A DNA stretch of 5,733 nt from Balneolales bacterium. GTDB lineage: Bacteria > Bacteroidota > Rhodothermia > Balneolales > Natronogracilivirgulaceae. The stretch lies in assembly GCA_007127695.1 (NCBI GenBank), contig SKYW01000011.1:1-5733 (forward strand). The letters run 5' to 3'. Positions 1-5,668 of this stretch are shown here, in pieces. Position numbers and translations under genes: made by a program. The notes below the pieces were generated by a model. It was not told the DNA's origin and ran no database searches. It saw only the letters and a list, made by a program, of their open reading frames with translations. The first letter of the stretch is position 1; each line of letters starts with the position of its first letter.

Positions 1-155
1 ATCCATCGGCCAATCGACGTGCTTCCCGGGCCGATATCGCCATCACCAAAAAACTTATGGAGGCGGGTGACATGCTGGATATCAAAGTGGACGACCATAT
101 CATCATCGCCGGCTATGATTACCTCAGCATGCGCTCCGAGGGATTGATGGGATAA
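1..155 (+). CDS. radC: RadC family protein (JAB/MPN+ domain), C-terminal end only
   Basis: The reading frame is open from the window edge to TAA at 153-155, giving the last 50 complete codons of a protein whose 5' part lies outside. The first two bases (AT) fit the end of a His codon and are followed by PSANRRASRAD. This matches the tail of the RadC JAMM metal site, HxHx7SxxD, with the second His, seven residues, Ser and the metal-binding Asp in the expected spacing. The ending, AGDMLDIKVDDHIIIAGYDY then SMRSEGL, is the usual RadC C-terminus (AGxxLxIxLxDHIIIG...YxSxxExGL). RadC proteins are common in bacteria and were historically tied to DNA repair; their biochemical role remains uncertain, and some are linked to recombination or natural transformation. 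It lies 61 bp upstream of argS on the same strand. The family call is firm; nothing can be said about the N-terminal helix-hairpin-helix part. Confidence 0.9.
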   Translation, partial: PSANRRASRADIAITKKLMEAGDMLDIKVDDHIIIAGYDYLSMRSEGLMG

Positions 156-161
156 GTCCCG

Positions 162-189
162 TTTCCTTCCGGGAAATCTTGTATATTTG
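162..189 (+). promoter_or_regulatory. Candidate argS promoter with Bacteroidota-type -7 element
   Basis: TATATTTG at 182-189 matches the TAnnTTTG -7 consensus of Bacteroidota primary sigma factors exactly. A weak -33-like TTTC lies at 162-165, 16 bp upstream, which is slightly short of the usual spacing of about 19. Transcription would start near 195, giving a leader of about 20 nt before the argS ATG at 217. No clear Shine-Dalgarno lies between, which also fits that group. The site sits in the short gap after radC, so argS may have its own promoter as well as any read-through from radC. Confidence 0.45.
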
Positions 190-216
190 GAGCTTCAGAT
201 TTAACCCAAGATTACC

Positions 217-1851
217 ATGCAAGATTACCTGAAAGAGCAGATCGCCCAGGCGCTGAAAAAACTGGCCCCCGATCTTGAAACTCCGGAAATTACCATTGAA
301 AAACCGCGTTCTCCCGAACACGGGGACGCAGCCACCAATGTGGCCCTTACACTGGCCAAAATACTTAAGGACAACCCCCGGTCAATAGCGCAGAAAATCG
401 CGGACCAGATTGACCTGTCCACCGGATACATTCGCGGCGTTGAGGTGGCCGGACCTGGATTCATCAATTTCCGTTTCGCCGAAAACTGGCTTGCAGATCA
501 GCTGGCCGAGGCACACCGGACCGGCAGGGAATTCGGAAAAGGCCGGATGCTTGAAAACAAAAAAATCCAGGTCGAATTCGTAAGCGCAAATCCAACCGGC
601 CCGCTTACTGTGGGACACGGGCGAAATGCCGTGCTCGGTGATACCATTGCCCGCGTACTGGAATGGGCAGGCGCCGATGTGCAACGCGAATACTACTTCA
701 ACAATGCCGGACGTCAGATGAGAGTGCTGGCGGAAAGCGTGCGCGCCCGCTACCTGCAGGCGATCGGACAGGATATCGTGTTTCCGGAAGGAGGATACGA
801 AGGCGCTTATATCACCGAAACAGCAGAAAGGGTACTGGACAAGCATGGTGACTCCCTGACAGGGGAAGAACACCTTCCCGTTTTCCGGCAAGCCGCAGAA
901 GAGAGTATTTTTGAGGATATCCGGCAAACCCTTGCCCGCATGAATATTTCCATGGATTCTTTCTTCAATGAAAACACGCTTTATGAGGACGGATCCATTG
1001 ACAAGGTAATCGCAGCGCTTCGCGAAAAGGACCTTGTTTTCGAGCAGGACGGTGCCACCTGGTTTAAAACCACCGCTTTCGGCAAGGACAAGGATACGGT
1101 GCTCATCAAAAGCACCGGAGAGCCCACGTATCGCCTGCCGGACATTGCCTACCACATCAACAAGCTGGAGCGCGGATTTGATCTGGCGATCGACATCTTC
1201 GGCGCCGACCACATCGCCACATATCCCGATGTTGTTGCAGCCGTGCAGGCATGCGGATTTGACAGCGACCGCATTGACGTGATCGTCTACCAGTTCGTTA
1301 CCATTGTCAAGGATGGCAAACCGTTCAAGATGAGCACCCGAAAAGCCAATTTTGTCACACTTGACGAGCTGATGGACGAGGTGGGCGCCGATGTCACCCG
1401 CTTTTTCTTCCTGATGCGCGCCCCGGGAACACACCTTGAGTTTGACCTGAATGAAGCGAAGCAGGCCGGTGAAAAAAATCCGGTATTCTACCTTCAGTAT
1501 GCCAACGCACGAATACAAAGTATTATGAGGAAAGTCCGGGATCAATATGACTTCGCCGGGAAGGCACCCGATTTCAGCCTGCTTGTCCACGATGCGGAAA
1601 CAACACTGATTAAACGCATTCTCGAATTCCCCGATGTCATTTTATTGACAGCCGGACAGCGTGAGCCGCACAAACTGATCCAGTATCTTAACGAACTGGC
1701 CACCGCATTCCATAAATTCTATCACGATTGCCGGATTCTGGGCGAGAAAGAGCAACTCGCACTGGCGCGCACCGAACTGCTTACGATTACAGCAACCGTG
1801 CTGGCAAACGGATTGAGCATACTGGGTATCTCCGCACCGGACAAAATGTGA
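217..1851 (+). CDS. argS: Arginyl-tRNA synthetase (class I)
   Basis: ArgRS joins L-arginine to tRNA-Arg using ATP, in the cytosol, and is essential for translation. The protein has 544 aa, close to the usual 550-590. Residues about 5-85 form the N-terminal additional domain that contacts the tRNA elbow, ending in the typical GPGFINF (79-85). The class I HIGH signature appears as ANPTGPLTVGHGR (124-136), with TVGH at 131-134; the first His is Thr here. The KMSKS-type loop is KMSTR at 371-375, inside DGKPFKMSTRKANFVTLDEL. The DALR anticodon-binding domain begins around NPVFYLQYANAR (421-432) and runs to the end. The C-terminus SAPDKM is the normal family ending (compare APERM), so the protein is full length. 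ATG 217 was chosen because the N-terminal domain starts directly after it; no good Shine-Dalgarno is visible. Its final codons form the first unit of the 18-bp repeat array that follows. Confidence 0.97.
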   Translation: MQDYLKEQIAQALKKLAPDLETPEITIEKPRSPEHGDAATNVALTLAKILKDNPRSIAQKIADQIDLSTGYIRGVEVAGPGFINFRFAENWLADQLAEAHRTGREFGKGRMLENKKIQVEFVSANPTGPLTVGHGRNAVLGDTIARVLEWAGADVQREYYFNNAGRQMRVLAESVRARYLQAIGQDIVFPEGGYEGAYITETAERVLDKHGDSLTGEEHLPVFRQAAEESIFEDIRQTLARMNISMDSFFNENTLYEDGSIDKVIAALREKDLVFEQDGATWFKTTAFGKDKDTVLIKSTGEPTYRLPDIAYHINKLERGFDLAIDIFGADHIATYPDVVAAVQACGFDSDRIDVIVYQFVTIVKDGKPFKMSTRKANFVTLDELMDEVGADVTRFFFLMRAPGTHLEFDLNEAKQAGEKNPVFYLQYANARIQSIMRKVRDQYDFAGKAPDFSLLVHDAETTLIKRILEFPDVILLTAGQREPHKLIQYLNELATAFHKFYHDCRILGEKEQLALARTELLTITATVLANGLSILGISAPDKM

Positions 1852-2031
1852 CGTCCTGGCAACGTGTGACGGCAGGGTAGCCTGAGCTGGCTGAACAACA
1901 TGTGAACGCTGGACGATATGTGAACGCTGGACGATAAGTGGACGCTGGACGATAAGTGGACGCTGAACGATAAGTGGACGCTGGACAACATCTGACTGTT
2001 GGACAAACTCTGACGCCCGTCCGTATCCTCA
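1834..2031 (+). repeat. 18-bp tandem repeat array, about 11 units, overlapping the end of argS
   Basis: Eleven consecutive 18-bp units can be laid out in the argS codon register, with starts at 1834, 1852, 1870, 1888, 1906, 1924, 1942, 1960, 1978, 1996 and 2014. The core units (1924 and 1942) are both ACGCTGGACGATAAGTGG. The unit at 1960 differs by one base, the one at 1906 by two and the one at 1978 by five; outer units are more diverged. The first unit is the last six codons of argS, GCACCGGACAAAATGTGA, which matches the 1978 unit at 13 of 18 positions. TGA ends the units at 1849, 1867, 1903, 1921, 1993 and 2011 in the argS frame; in the core units it has become TGG. The units at 1852, 1870 and 2014 are weak matches and membership is uncertain. 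The array occupies the convergent gap between argS and the methyltransferase gene. Growth by replication slippage from the argS 3' end is an inference. Confidence 0.85.
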
Positions 2032-2074
2032 ACTTGCGTAACCCGGGATTCTGTCTCCGCAGTGACAATGCGTT

Positions 2075-2884
2075 TCACCCAGGTGCACGCAGCCGCGATA
2101 TCCGCATGACCCCGGCTCTTCGTGAATCTGCCAGATCAAAACCGGCTGACCGGAAAAGAGCATCCGCATCCTTTTCGTCCGGAATCCACACACCGCCCGG
2201 CGACAGTATTTTAGTGAGCAGTGTCGGGCTGCCGGTCCGGACAAGATGCATGATAACGGCCGTGGCGCCTTTTTTCATGACCCGCGCAAGCTCCAAAAGA
2301 ACCCACTCCGGCTCGGACAGTTCGTTCAGGGTGCCTCCCATTACGGCGCCGTCCATGCTGTTTGCAGGAAGGGGAAGCGCCGCAGCATCGCACTGCAGGT
2401 ACACCGCACGCGCATCAGATCGGGTTTTCATCCGGGCCTTTTCCAGCATTGGCAGGGAATAATCCACCAGAATCATGCCCGATTCCGGCTCACGTTCCAG
2501 AACCGCCCGGGCATAGACACCTGTAGAACAACCCAGATCCAGATAGTTTGCGCCACGTACCGGCTCCAGCATTTCCGTGACAATGTCACACTCCTCACGG
2601 AGCGACCATGCGCCTCGCGTAAGGATACCGGTTGAATATCTGCGCCAAAGCGGTTCATAGACCAATGCCGTCAGCCTCCAAAGATTGCTTCTCTCTGCCA
2701 TGGAAGCGGGACGGAACCGCGACGGCACACCCTGTTCCTCCCCGATCTGCCGCCTGTGCAGTGACGGCTGCATTCTCCCTGTCTGAAAATGGACAATCCG
2801 GCCCGGTTTCAGCAATAACTCATCCGGTTTGAAACGGTGGCCGTTCACACTGATACCGTCCATGGCATGATTACCATCCGGCAT
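2075..2884 (-). CDS. Class I SAM-dependent methyltransferase (Methyltransf_11/UbiE-like), substrate unknown
   Basis: A 269-aa protein with a Rossmann-type methyltransferase core at about residues 95-269. Motif I is YLDLGCSTG (114-122), which binds SAM; the acidic motif II is ILVDYS with D141, expected to contact the ribose; CDAAALPL (165-172) holds the adenine-contacting Asp, followed by MDGAVMGGTLNEL, the usual motif IV position. This resembles UbiE/Methyltransf_11 enzymes acting on small molecules or lipids, but nothing identifies the substrate. The first 60 or so residues are basic, rich in Arg and His, and not recognised. The frame stays open upstream to an ATG at 2965, but that would overlap the preceding gene by 74 bp. 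ATG 2884 follows that gene's stop by 7 bp and has AAAGGG (2895-2900) 10 nt upstream, so it is preferred. A shorter start at 2701 would cut most of the N-terminal extension but lacks a ribosome site. It is probably co-transcribed with the STAS-like gene. Confidence 0.85.
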   Translation of the reverse strand: MPDGNHAMDGISVNGHRFKPDELLLKPGRIVHFQTGRMQPSLHRRQIGEEQGVPSRFRPASMAERSNLWRLTALVYEPLWRRYSTGILTRGAWSLREECDIVTEMLEPVRGANYLDLGCSTGVYARAVLEREPESGMILVDYSLPMLEKARMKTRSDARAVYLQCDAAALPLPANSMDGAVMGGTLNELSEPEWVLLELARVMKKGATAVIMHLVRTGSPTLLTKILSPGGVWIPDEKDADALFRSAGFDLADSRRAGVMRISRLRAPG

Positions 2885-2891
2885 AGCGATT

Positions 2892-3317
2892 TCACCCTTT
2901 CCCGGTTCCCTGGCCGCCTGATCGCGATTTATCCAGGCGCGTACGCGACCACTCATACGCCTCACTGAGAGAACGGGCCGTCTTGTGCTTGAAACGCCTT
3001 TTCCCCCGGGCCAGTGATTTGGCCATCCATACGACGGAAGAGAGATATGCTTTCATCATGGGCGATGAAACAACGGCAGCGGTACCCGCAAGCTGATGCA
3101 TGTCCGCCTCCATAAGCCATGCTATGAGACGATTTCGCGCATCCTGGGGCAGATGATGTATCTCTCTGAGATCCATGACAAAACAAAAATCTTCATCCCT
3201 GGACTGATACTCATCCAGCCTTTTTAGAAAATCGGAGATGTCCTTGAGTGTCTCGCTTCCGGACAGCGTGATGATCACAATCGGCCATCGGTTTTCATCA
3301 ATATAAATCTGTGCCAT
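2892..3317 (-). CDS. Small protein with probable STAS/SpoIIAA-like fold, function unknown
   Basis: A soluble 141-aa protein with no signal peptide or membrane segment. The order of elements looks like the STAS/SpoIIAA-like fold: a strand at 12-18 (PIVIITL), a helix at about 22-39, a core strand ending in Asp at 43-50 (DFCFVMDL), a helix at 57-72 (PQDARNRLIAWLMEAD), a strand at 78-84 (GTAAVVSS), a helix at about 87-102 (MMKAYLSSVVWMAKSL), and a last helix with LSEAYEWSRTRL (117-128). Similar small bacterial proteins with FVxDxR...PxxARxRxxxWL...GxAxVxxS...W are known to me only as hypothetical. No conserved phosphorylatable Ser of the anti-sigma antagonist type is obvious, so a SpoIIAA-like role should not be assumed. 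The basic, Gly-rich tail (SRSGGQGTGKG) is probably disordered. ATG 3317 lacks a good Shine-Dalgarno (GAGG lies 18 nt upstream). It is followed after 7 bp by the methyltransferase gene. The gene is fairly sure, the fold moderately so. Confidence 0.75.
   Translation of the reverse strand: MAQIYIDENRWPIVIITLSGSETLKDISDFLKRLDEYQSRDEDFCFVMDLREIHHLPQDARNRLIAWLMEADMHQLAGTAAVVSSPMMKAYLSSVVWMAKSLARGKRRFKHKTARSLSEAYEWSRTRLDKSRSGGQGTGKG
2895..2900 (-). promoter_or_regulatory. Shine-Dalgarno deciding the methyltransferase start
   Basis: On the minus strand AAAGGG lies directly before the TGA of the STAS-like gene and 10 nt before ATG 2884. It is one of the few recognisable ribosome sites in the window. 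It supports the start inside the operon rather than the longer open frame that overlaps the upstream gene. Its position at the end of the upstream coding region suggests translational coupling. Confidence 0.5.
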
Positions 3318-3549
3318 ATAGCAGTTTTTTGCAGTCCTCTTCGCTTTCGCGGCTGATTTTCCTACAGCTTGTAATTGCCGGCAATTATTTATTTCAGCTA
3401 TTGCACCAGGGTATTTTCAATAACAGTCACTAACCGATACCCCTTGGAAATTGATTGTCGTTTTACCGTTGTACAGTTGCCGGGTTGATTTTTTCGAGTT
3501 CCTTTTCCCGACCCATTCAACGCACGCACAGTACTTTGATTGCTTTGAC
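3318..3549. other. Intergenic region between the SAM hydrolase and STAS-like genes
   Basis: These 232 bp are richer in A and T than the flanking genes and contain no plausible coding region; the plus-strand frame over 3451-3702 is mostly antisense to the SAM hydrolase and resembles nothing. The gap should hold the terminator of the dnaN operon and the promoter of the STAS-like/methyltransferase pair. It contains the 16-bp palindrome at 3372-3387 and an inverted GGGTAT/ATACCC pair at 3409-3414 and 3437-3442 with a 22-bp spacer. I see no clear GC-rich stem followed by a T-run in the minus direction, and no exact TAnnTTTG element. Confidence 0.6.
3372..3387. promoter_or_regulatory. Perfect 16-bp palindrome, candidate operator
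   Basis: TAATTGCCGGCAATTA is its own reverse complement over all 16 bases. It lies 54 bp upstream of the STAS-like gene start, in an AT-rich gap and in promoter position. With no central spacer it is more like a binding site for a dimeric regulator than a hairpin or terminator, and no T-tract follows on either strand. A partial second copy, TTGCCGG, occurs at 3477-3483, 102 bp further upstream. The function as an operator is inferred. Confidence 0.45.
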
Positions 3550-4356
3550 CTAAGATACACTTTTTTGAATTACCAAAGAAACAGGAGCACCTTTTTCCAC
3601 CCCGAGCATACGTTCTGCATTTCCCTTGTTTATGGCGATTTCGAGCATGCCCGAACTGCCGATCAGCGCTACCGCTTCCCCATCGGGCACTTCAGAAAAT
3701 GATACGGAAATATGTTTGAGGATGGTGTTCCCGACATAGATCTTGAACGTTGACTGCTCCTCGTATTTACGGATAAAGGACTCAGGGATATTCGTGATCA
3801 GGTTCCCGTACCGGTCGATGTGCATCACCCAGCCCTGAATACCCTCTTCATCGGCGATCGGCTTGGCCCAGAGATACGTCGTCAGTTCTTTCAACTCGCT
3901 GCCAAACTGCTCCAGGGCCTCCCCTCTGCTGAGCCACGCCGCAACCGGAGCAAAGATATCACGGCCGTGAAACGTTGGCGAAACGGTCTCCCGCCAAAAG
4001 CGCTTGTTGGACAGTTCGAAAACCCGGTACCCCTGGCTCTCAACCACCAAAGAGAACAACCCGTTGTTCGGCCCCACAAACAGCTGGTCCCCGACCTGAA
4101 CCAACACGGGACGGCGACTGCTTCCTACACCGGGATCTATGACGGCCAGATGGATCGTACCCGGCGGATATAGAAACGCTGTGTTTTTGAGCACCCATGC
4201 CCCGGCCATAATATCCTGCGGAGGCAGGTCATGAGAGATGTCCACCAGCCGCACATCTGGGGAAATGCCCAGAATCACCGCCTTCATCGCACTCACATAG
4301 TAATCCTGACTCCCGAAGTCGCTCATCAGTGTTATGATACCGGACGGAGAAGGCAT
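3550..4356 (-). CDS. SAM hydroxide adenosyltransferase (DUF62 family SAM hydrolase)
   Basis: The family splits S-adenosylmethionine with water (as hydroxide) into adenosine and L-methionine; relatives include the SAM-dependent chlorinases and the fluorinase. The protein has 268 aa, normal for the family. The N-terminal domain opens with IITLMSDFGSQDYYVSAMK (7-25), including D13. The Asp-Arg-His set that marks the hydroxide-using branch is complete: D74 and R81 in IDPGVGSSRRP (seven residues apart) and H130 in FHGRDIFAP. VGPNNGLFSLV (94-104) is also characteristic. The C-terminal domain carries IDRYGNLITNI (180-190) and GSSGMLEIAINKGNA (233-247), which form the SAM pocket at the trimer interface in known structures. 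The retained Arg argues against halogenase activity, where it is replaced. ATG 4356 starts 7 bp after the dnaN stop, with no clear Shine-Dalgarno, so it is probably translated from the dnaN message. The cellular purpose of these enzymes is still poorly known. Confidence 0.92.
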   Translation of the reverse strand: MPSPSGIITLMSDFGSQDYYVSAMKAVILGISPDVRLVDISHDLPPQDIMAGAWVLKNTAFLYPPGTIHLAVIDPGVGSSRRPVLVQVGDQLFVGPNNGLFSLVVESQGYRVFELSNKRFWRETVSPTFHGRDIFAPVAAWLSRGEALEQFGSELKELTTYLWAKPIADEEGIQGWVMHIDRYGNLITNIPESFIRKYEEQSTFKIYVGNTILKHISVSFSEVPDGEAVALIGSSGMLEIAINKGNAERMLGVEKGAPVSLVIQKSVS

Positions 4357-4363
4357 GATGGCA

Positions 4364-5479
4364 TCAACTGTACGTGTTCAGCATGACGGGCATTACCAGC
4401 ATAAGCATCTCCTCCTCGTCATCCTGCACGGAGGGACGCACAATACCAGCCCGGTTCGGAGTGGAAAACTCGAACACCACCTCGGGATCATCAATATTGT
4501 TGAGTACATCCATCAGGTAACGGGCATTGAAGCCAATTTCCATGGGCTCGTCGGAGTATTCGGAAGAAATGCTCTCCTTGGCCTCGCTGCTCATGTCCAG
4601 ATCTTCGGCCGAGATCACTATTTCATCCGGCTTGAGCTCCAGTCGTATCTGACGCGTTGTGGAACTGGAAAAGACCGATACCCGCTTGACGGTTGCAAGC
4701 ATCTGATCCCGGTTGATCTTGAGCGTCTTGTCATTCTCTCTCGGAATGACCGACTCGTAACGCGGATACTGTTCGTTGATCAGCCGTGTGATAACCTGCG
4801 TGTTCCCGGACTGGAAACTCACATGGTCCACCGTCACGACCATCTCGCATGCAGCATCATCCAGCGCCTTGGCAACGAGCGTGAGCGCTTTTTCCGGCAC
4901 TATGAACGATATGGGGCTGGACGAGGAGATGTCCTTGCGGACCAGGCGCACCAGGCGATGGCCATCCGTGGCCACCACGCGGCTTTCCTCCTCACCGATA
5001 TCAAAAAACACTCCCATCATGGCTGGACGCAGATCGTCACTCGAAACAGCAAAACTGGTCTTTTTGATGGCGTTTTTCAGACTTTCCGTATCCGTTTTGA
5101 TCTGCTTTCCATTCTCAAGCAACGGCATGTCCGGGAAGTCTTCGGCTTTCTCACCCGCCAATTTGTAGGTCCCCTTATCCGTTCGGAACCGGACCTGGGC
5201 GCGTTCATCCACTTCAAATGTGACCGGAATGTCCGGAAGCTGTCTCAGTGTTTCCAGGAGCCTGCGGGCCGGAACAGCAACGGCACCCTGGTTTTCCACA
5301 TCCGCACCCACATATTCAATGATGCTCACCTCCAGATCCGAAGCACTCAATTTGATCCGGCTGTCTTCCGTTTCAAATAATACAGTCTCAAGGATCGGAA
5401 GAGTCGCCTTGTTGGGAACGGCGCCGATAACCGCCGACAAACTTTTTACCAGTTCACCGCTAGTGACATTGAATTTCAT
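4364..5479 (-). CDS. dnaN: DNA polymerase III beta subunit (sliding clamp)
   Basis: DnaN forms the ring-shaped dimer that holds DNA polymerase III and other repair and replication proteins on DNA. The 371-aa length matches the family (about 366-375). The N-terminus MKFNVTSGELVKSLSAVIGA is the usual first strand and helix; further family landmarks are LPILETVLF, LSASDLEVSI, LAGEKAEDFPDMP, a domain 2 segment SDDLRPAMMGVFFDI and VATDGHRLVRL, and INEQYPRYESVIP before domain 3. The C-terminus MLVMPVMLNTYS is a slightly extended version of the common MPMRL ending, which forms part of the clamp-binding pocket. The frame is open to an ATG at 5527, 16 codons further upstream, but those residues (MHKKSETNHSQSSGNS) are outside the family fold. 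ATG 5479 has AGG (5487-5489) 7 nt upstream, so it was chosen. It leads an apparent operon with the SAM hydrolase. No dnaA sequence is seen in the short piece upstream. Confidence 0.97.
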   Translation of the reverse strand: MKFNVTSGELVKSLSAVIGAVPNKATLPILETVLFETEDSRIKLSASDLEVSIIEYVGADVENQGAVAVPARRLLETLRQLPDIPVTFEVDERAQVRFRTDKGTYKLAGEKAEDFPDMPLLENGKQIKTDTESLKNAIKKTSFAVSSDDLRPAMMGVFFDIGEEESRVVATDGHRLVRLVRKDISSSSPISFIVPEKALTLVAKALDDAACEMVVTVDHVSFQSGNTQVITRLINEQYPRYESVIPRENDKTLKINRDQMLATVKRVSVFSSSTTRQIRLELKPDEIVISAEDLDMSSEAKESISSEYSDEPMEIGFNARYLMDVLNNIDDPEVVFEFSTPNRAGIVRPSVQDDEEEMLMLVMPVMLNTYS

Positions 5480-5486
5480 AGAATTA

Positions 5487-5489
5487 CCT
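5487..5489 (-). promoter_or_regulatory. Weak Shine-Dalgarno deciding the dnaN start
   Basis: On the minus strand AGG is followed by a 7-nt spacer (TAATTCT) and ATG 5479. The match is only three bases, but it is well spaced and supports the family-typical start over the ATG at 5527. Confidence 0.35.
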
Positions 5490-5538
5490 GATGATTGGGA
5501 ATGGTTTGTTTCAGACTTTTTGTGCAAAAGGTAAAGTA

Positions 5539-5565
5539 CAAAAATATGGATTCTATTCTAAACAA
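5539..5565 (-). promoter_or_regulatory. Candidate dnaN promoter with Bacteroidota-type -7 element
   Basis: Read on the minus strand, TATTTTTG (5546-5539) is an exact TAnnTTTG -7 element. TTG (5565-5563) lies 16 bp upstream as a possible -33 element; the spacing is a little short. Transcription would begin near 5533, giving a leader of about 54 nt to ATG 5479 and excluding the alternative ATG at 5527 only marginally. An inverted repeat, CTATT at 5553-5557 and AATAG at 5564-5568, lies across the -33 element and could be an operator, but five-base arms may be chance. Confidence 0.45.
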
Positions 5566-5668
5566 TAGTCGCACCCTATTCAATACCAAATGCCGCTGAA
5601 TCAAGGTATCTCATCCGATTTCCCGGATCGGACCCATCCGTTTACCCGATTATCTGTCCGGTGCTGAT

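Larger units (their letters stand above)
5480..5668. other. Leader and intergenic region upstream of dnaN
   Basis: This 189-bp gap separates dnaN from the unrecognised gene to the right. Besides the promoter candidate it holds three short segments able to pair alternately: ATCCG (5613-5617), CGGAT (5624-5628) and ATCCG (5636-5640). The left option extends to TCCGAT/ATCGGA (5614-5619 with 5627-5632, 7-base loop). No T-run follows in the minus direction, so it is not a typical terminator. I found no good match to the DnaA box TTATCCACA, so there is no evidence of a replication origin here. Confidence 0.5.

Noticed and set aside
147..162. Short hairpin around the radC stop codon (ATGGGA / TCCCGT, loop TAAG)
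   Set aside because: Six pairs including a wobble pair and no T-run after it; too weak to call a terminator.
162..176. TTTCC/GGAAA inverted repeat between radC and argS
   Set aside because: Five-base arms, no T-run; likely chance, and it overlaps the proposed promoter.
382..1590. A 402-codon open frame on the minus strand
   Set aside because: It is antisense to argS over its full length; argS has all family motifs, and the antisense product resembles no protein family I know.
1879..1892. AGCC/GGCT stem as a possible argS terminator
   Set aside because: Only four base pairs with no T-tract; it is a by-product of diverged repeat units.
1834..2031. The repeat array as a CRISPR
   Set aside because: Units are contiguous, with no unique spacers and only 18 bp period; no cas genes are nearby.
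1974..2635. Plus-strand frames of 162 and 129 codons opposite the methyltransferase
   Set aside because: Both are antisense shadows of the gene with clear SAM-binding motifs, overlap each other in different frames, and have no recognisable domain.
3451..3702. Plus-strand 83-codon frame beginning in the intergenic gap
   Set aside because: More than half lies antisense to the end of the SAM hydrolase, it has no ribosome site, and its Phe/Tyr/His-rich sequence looks like translated non-coding DNA.
4334..5380. A 348-codon open frame on the plus strand
   Set aside because: It is antisense to dnaN (and the very start of the SAM hydrolase), which is certain from its family motifs; long antisense frames arise from codon bias.
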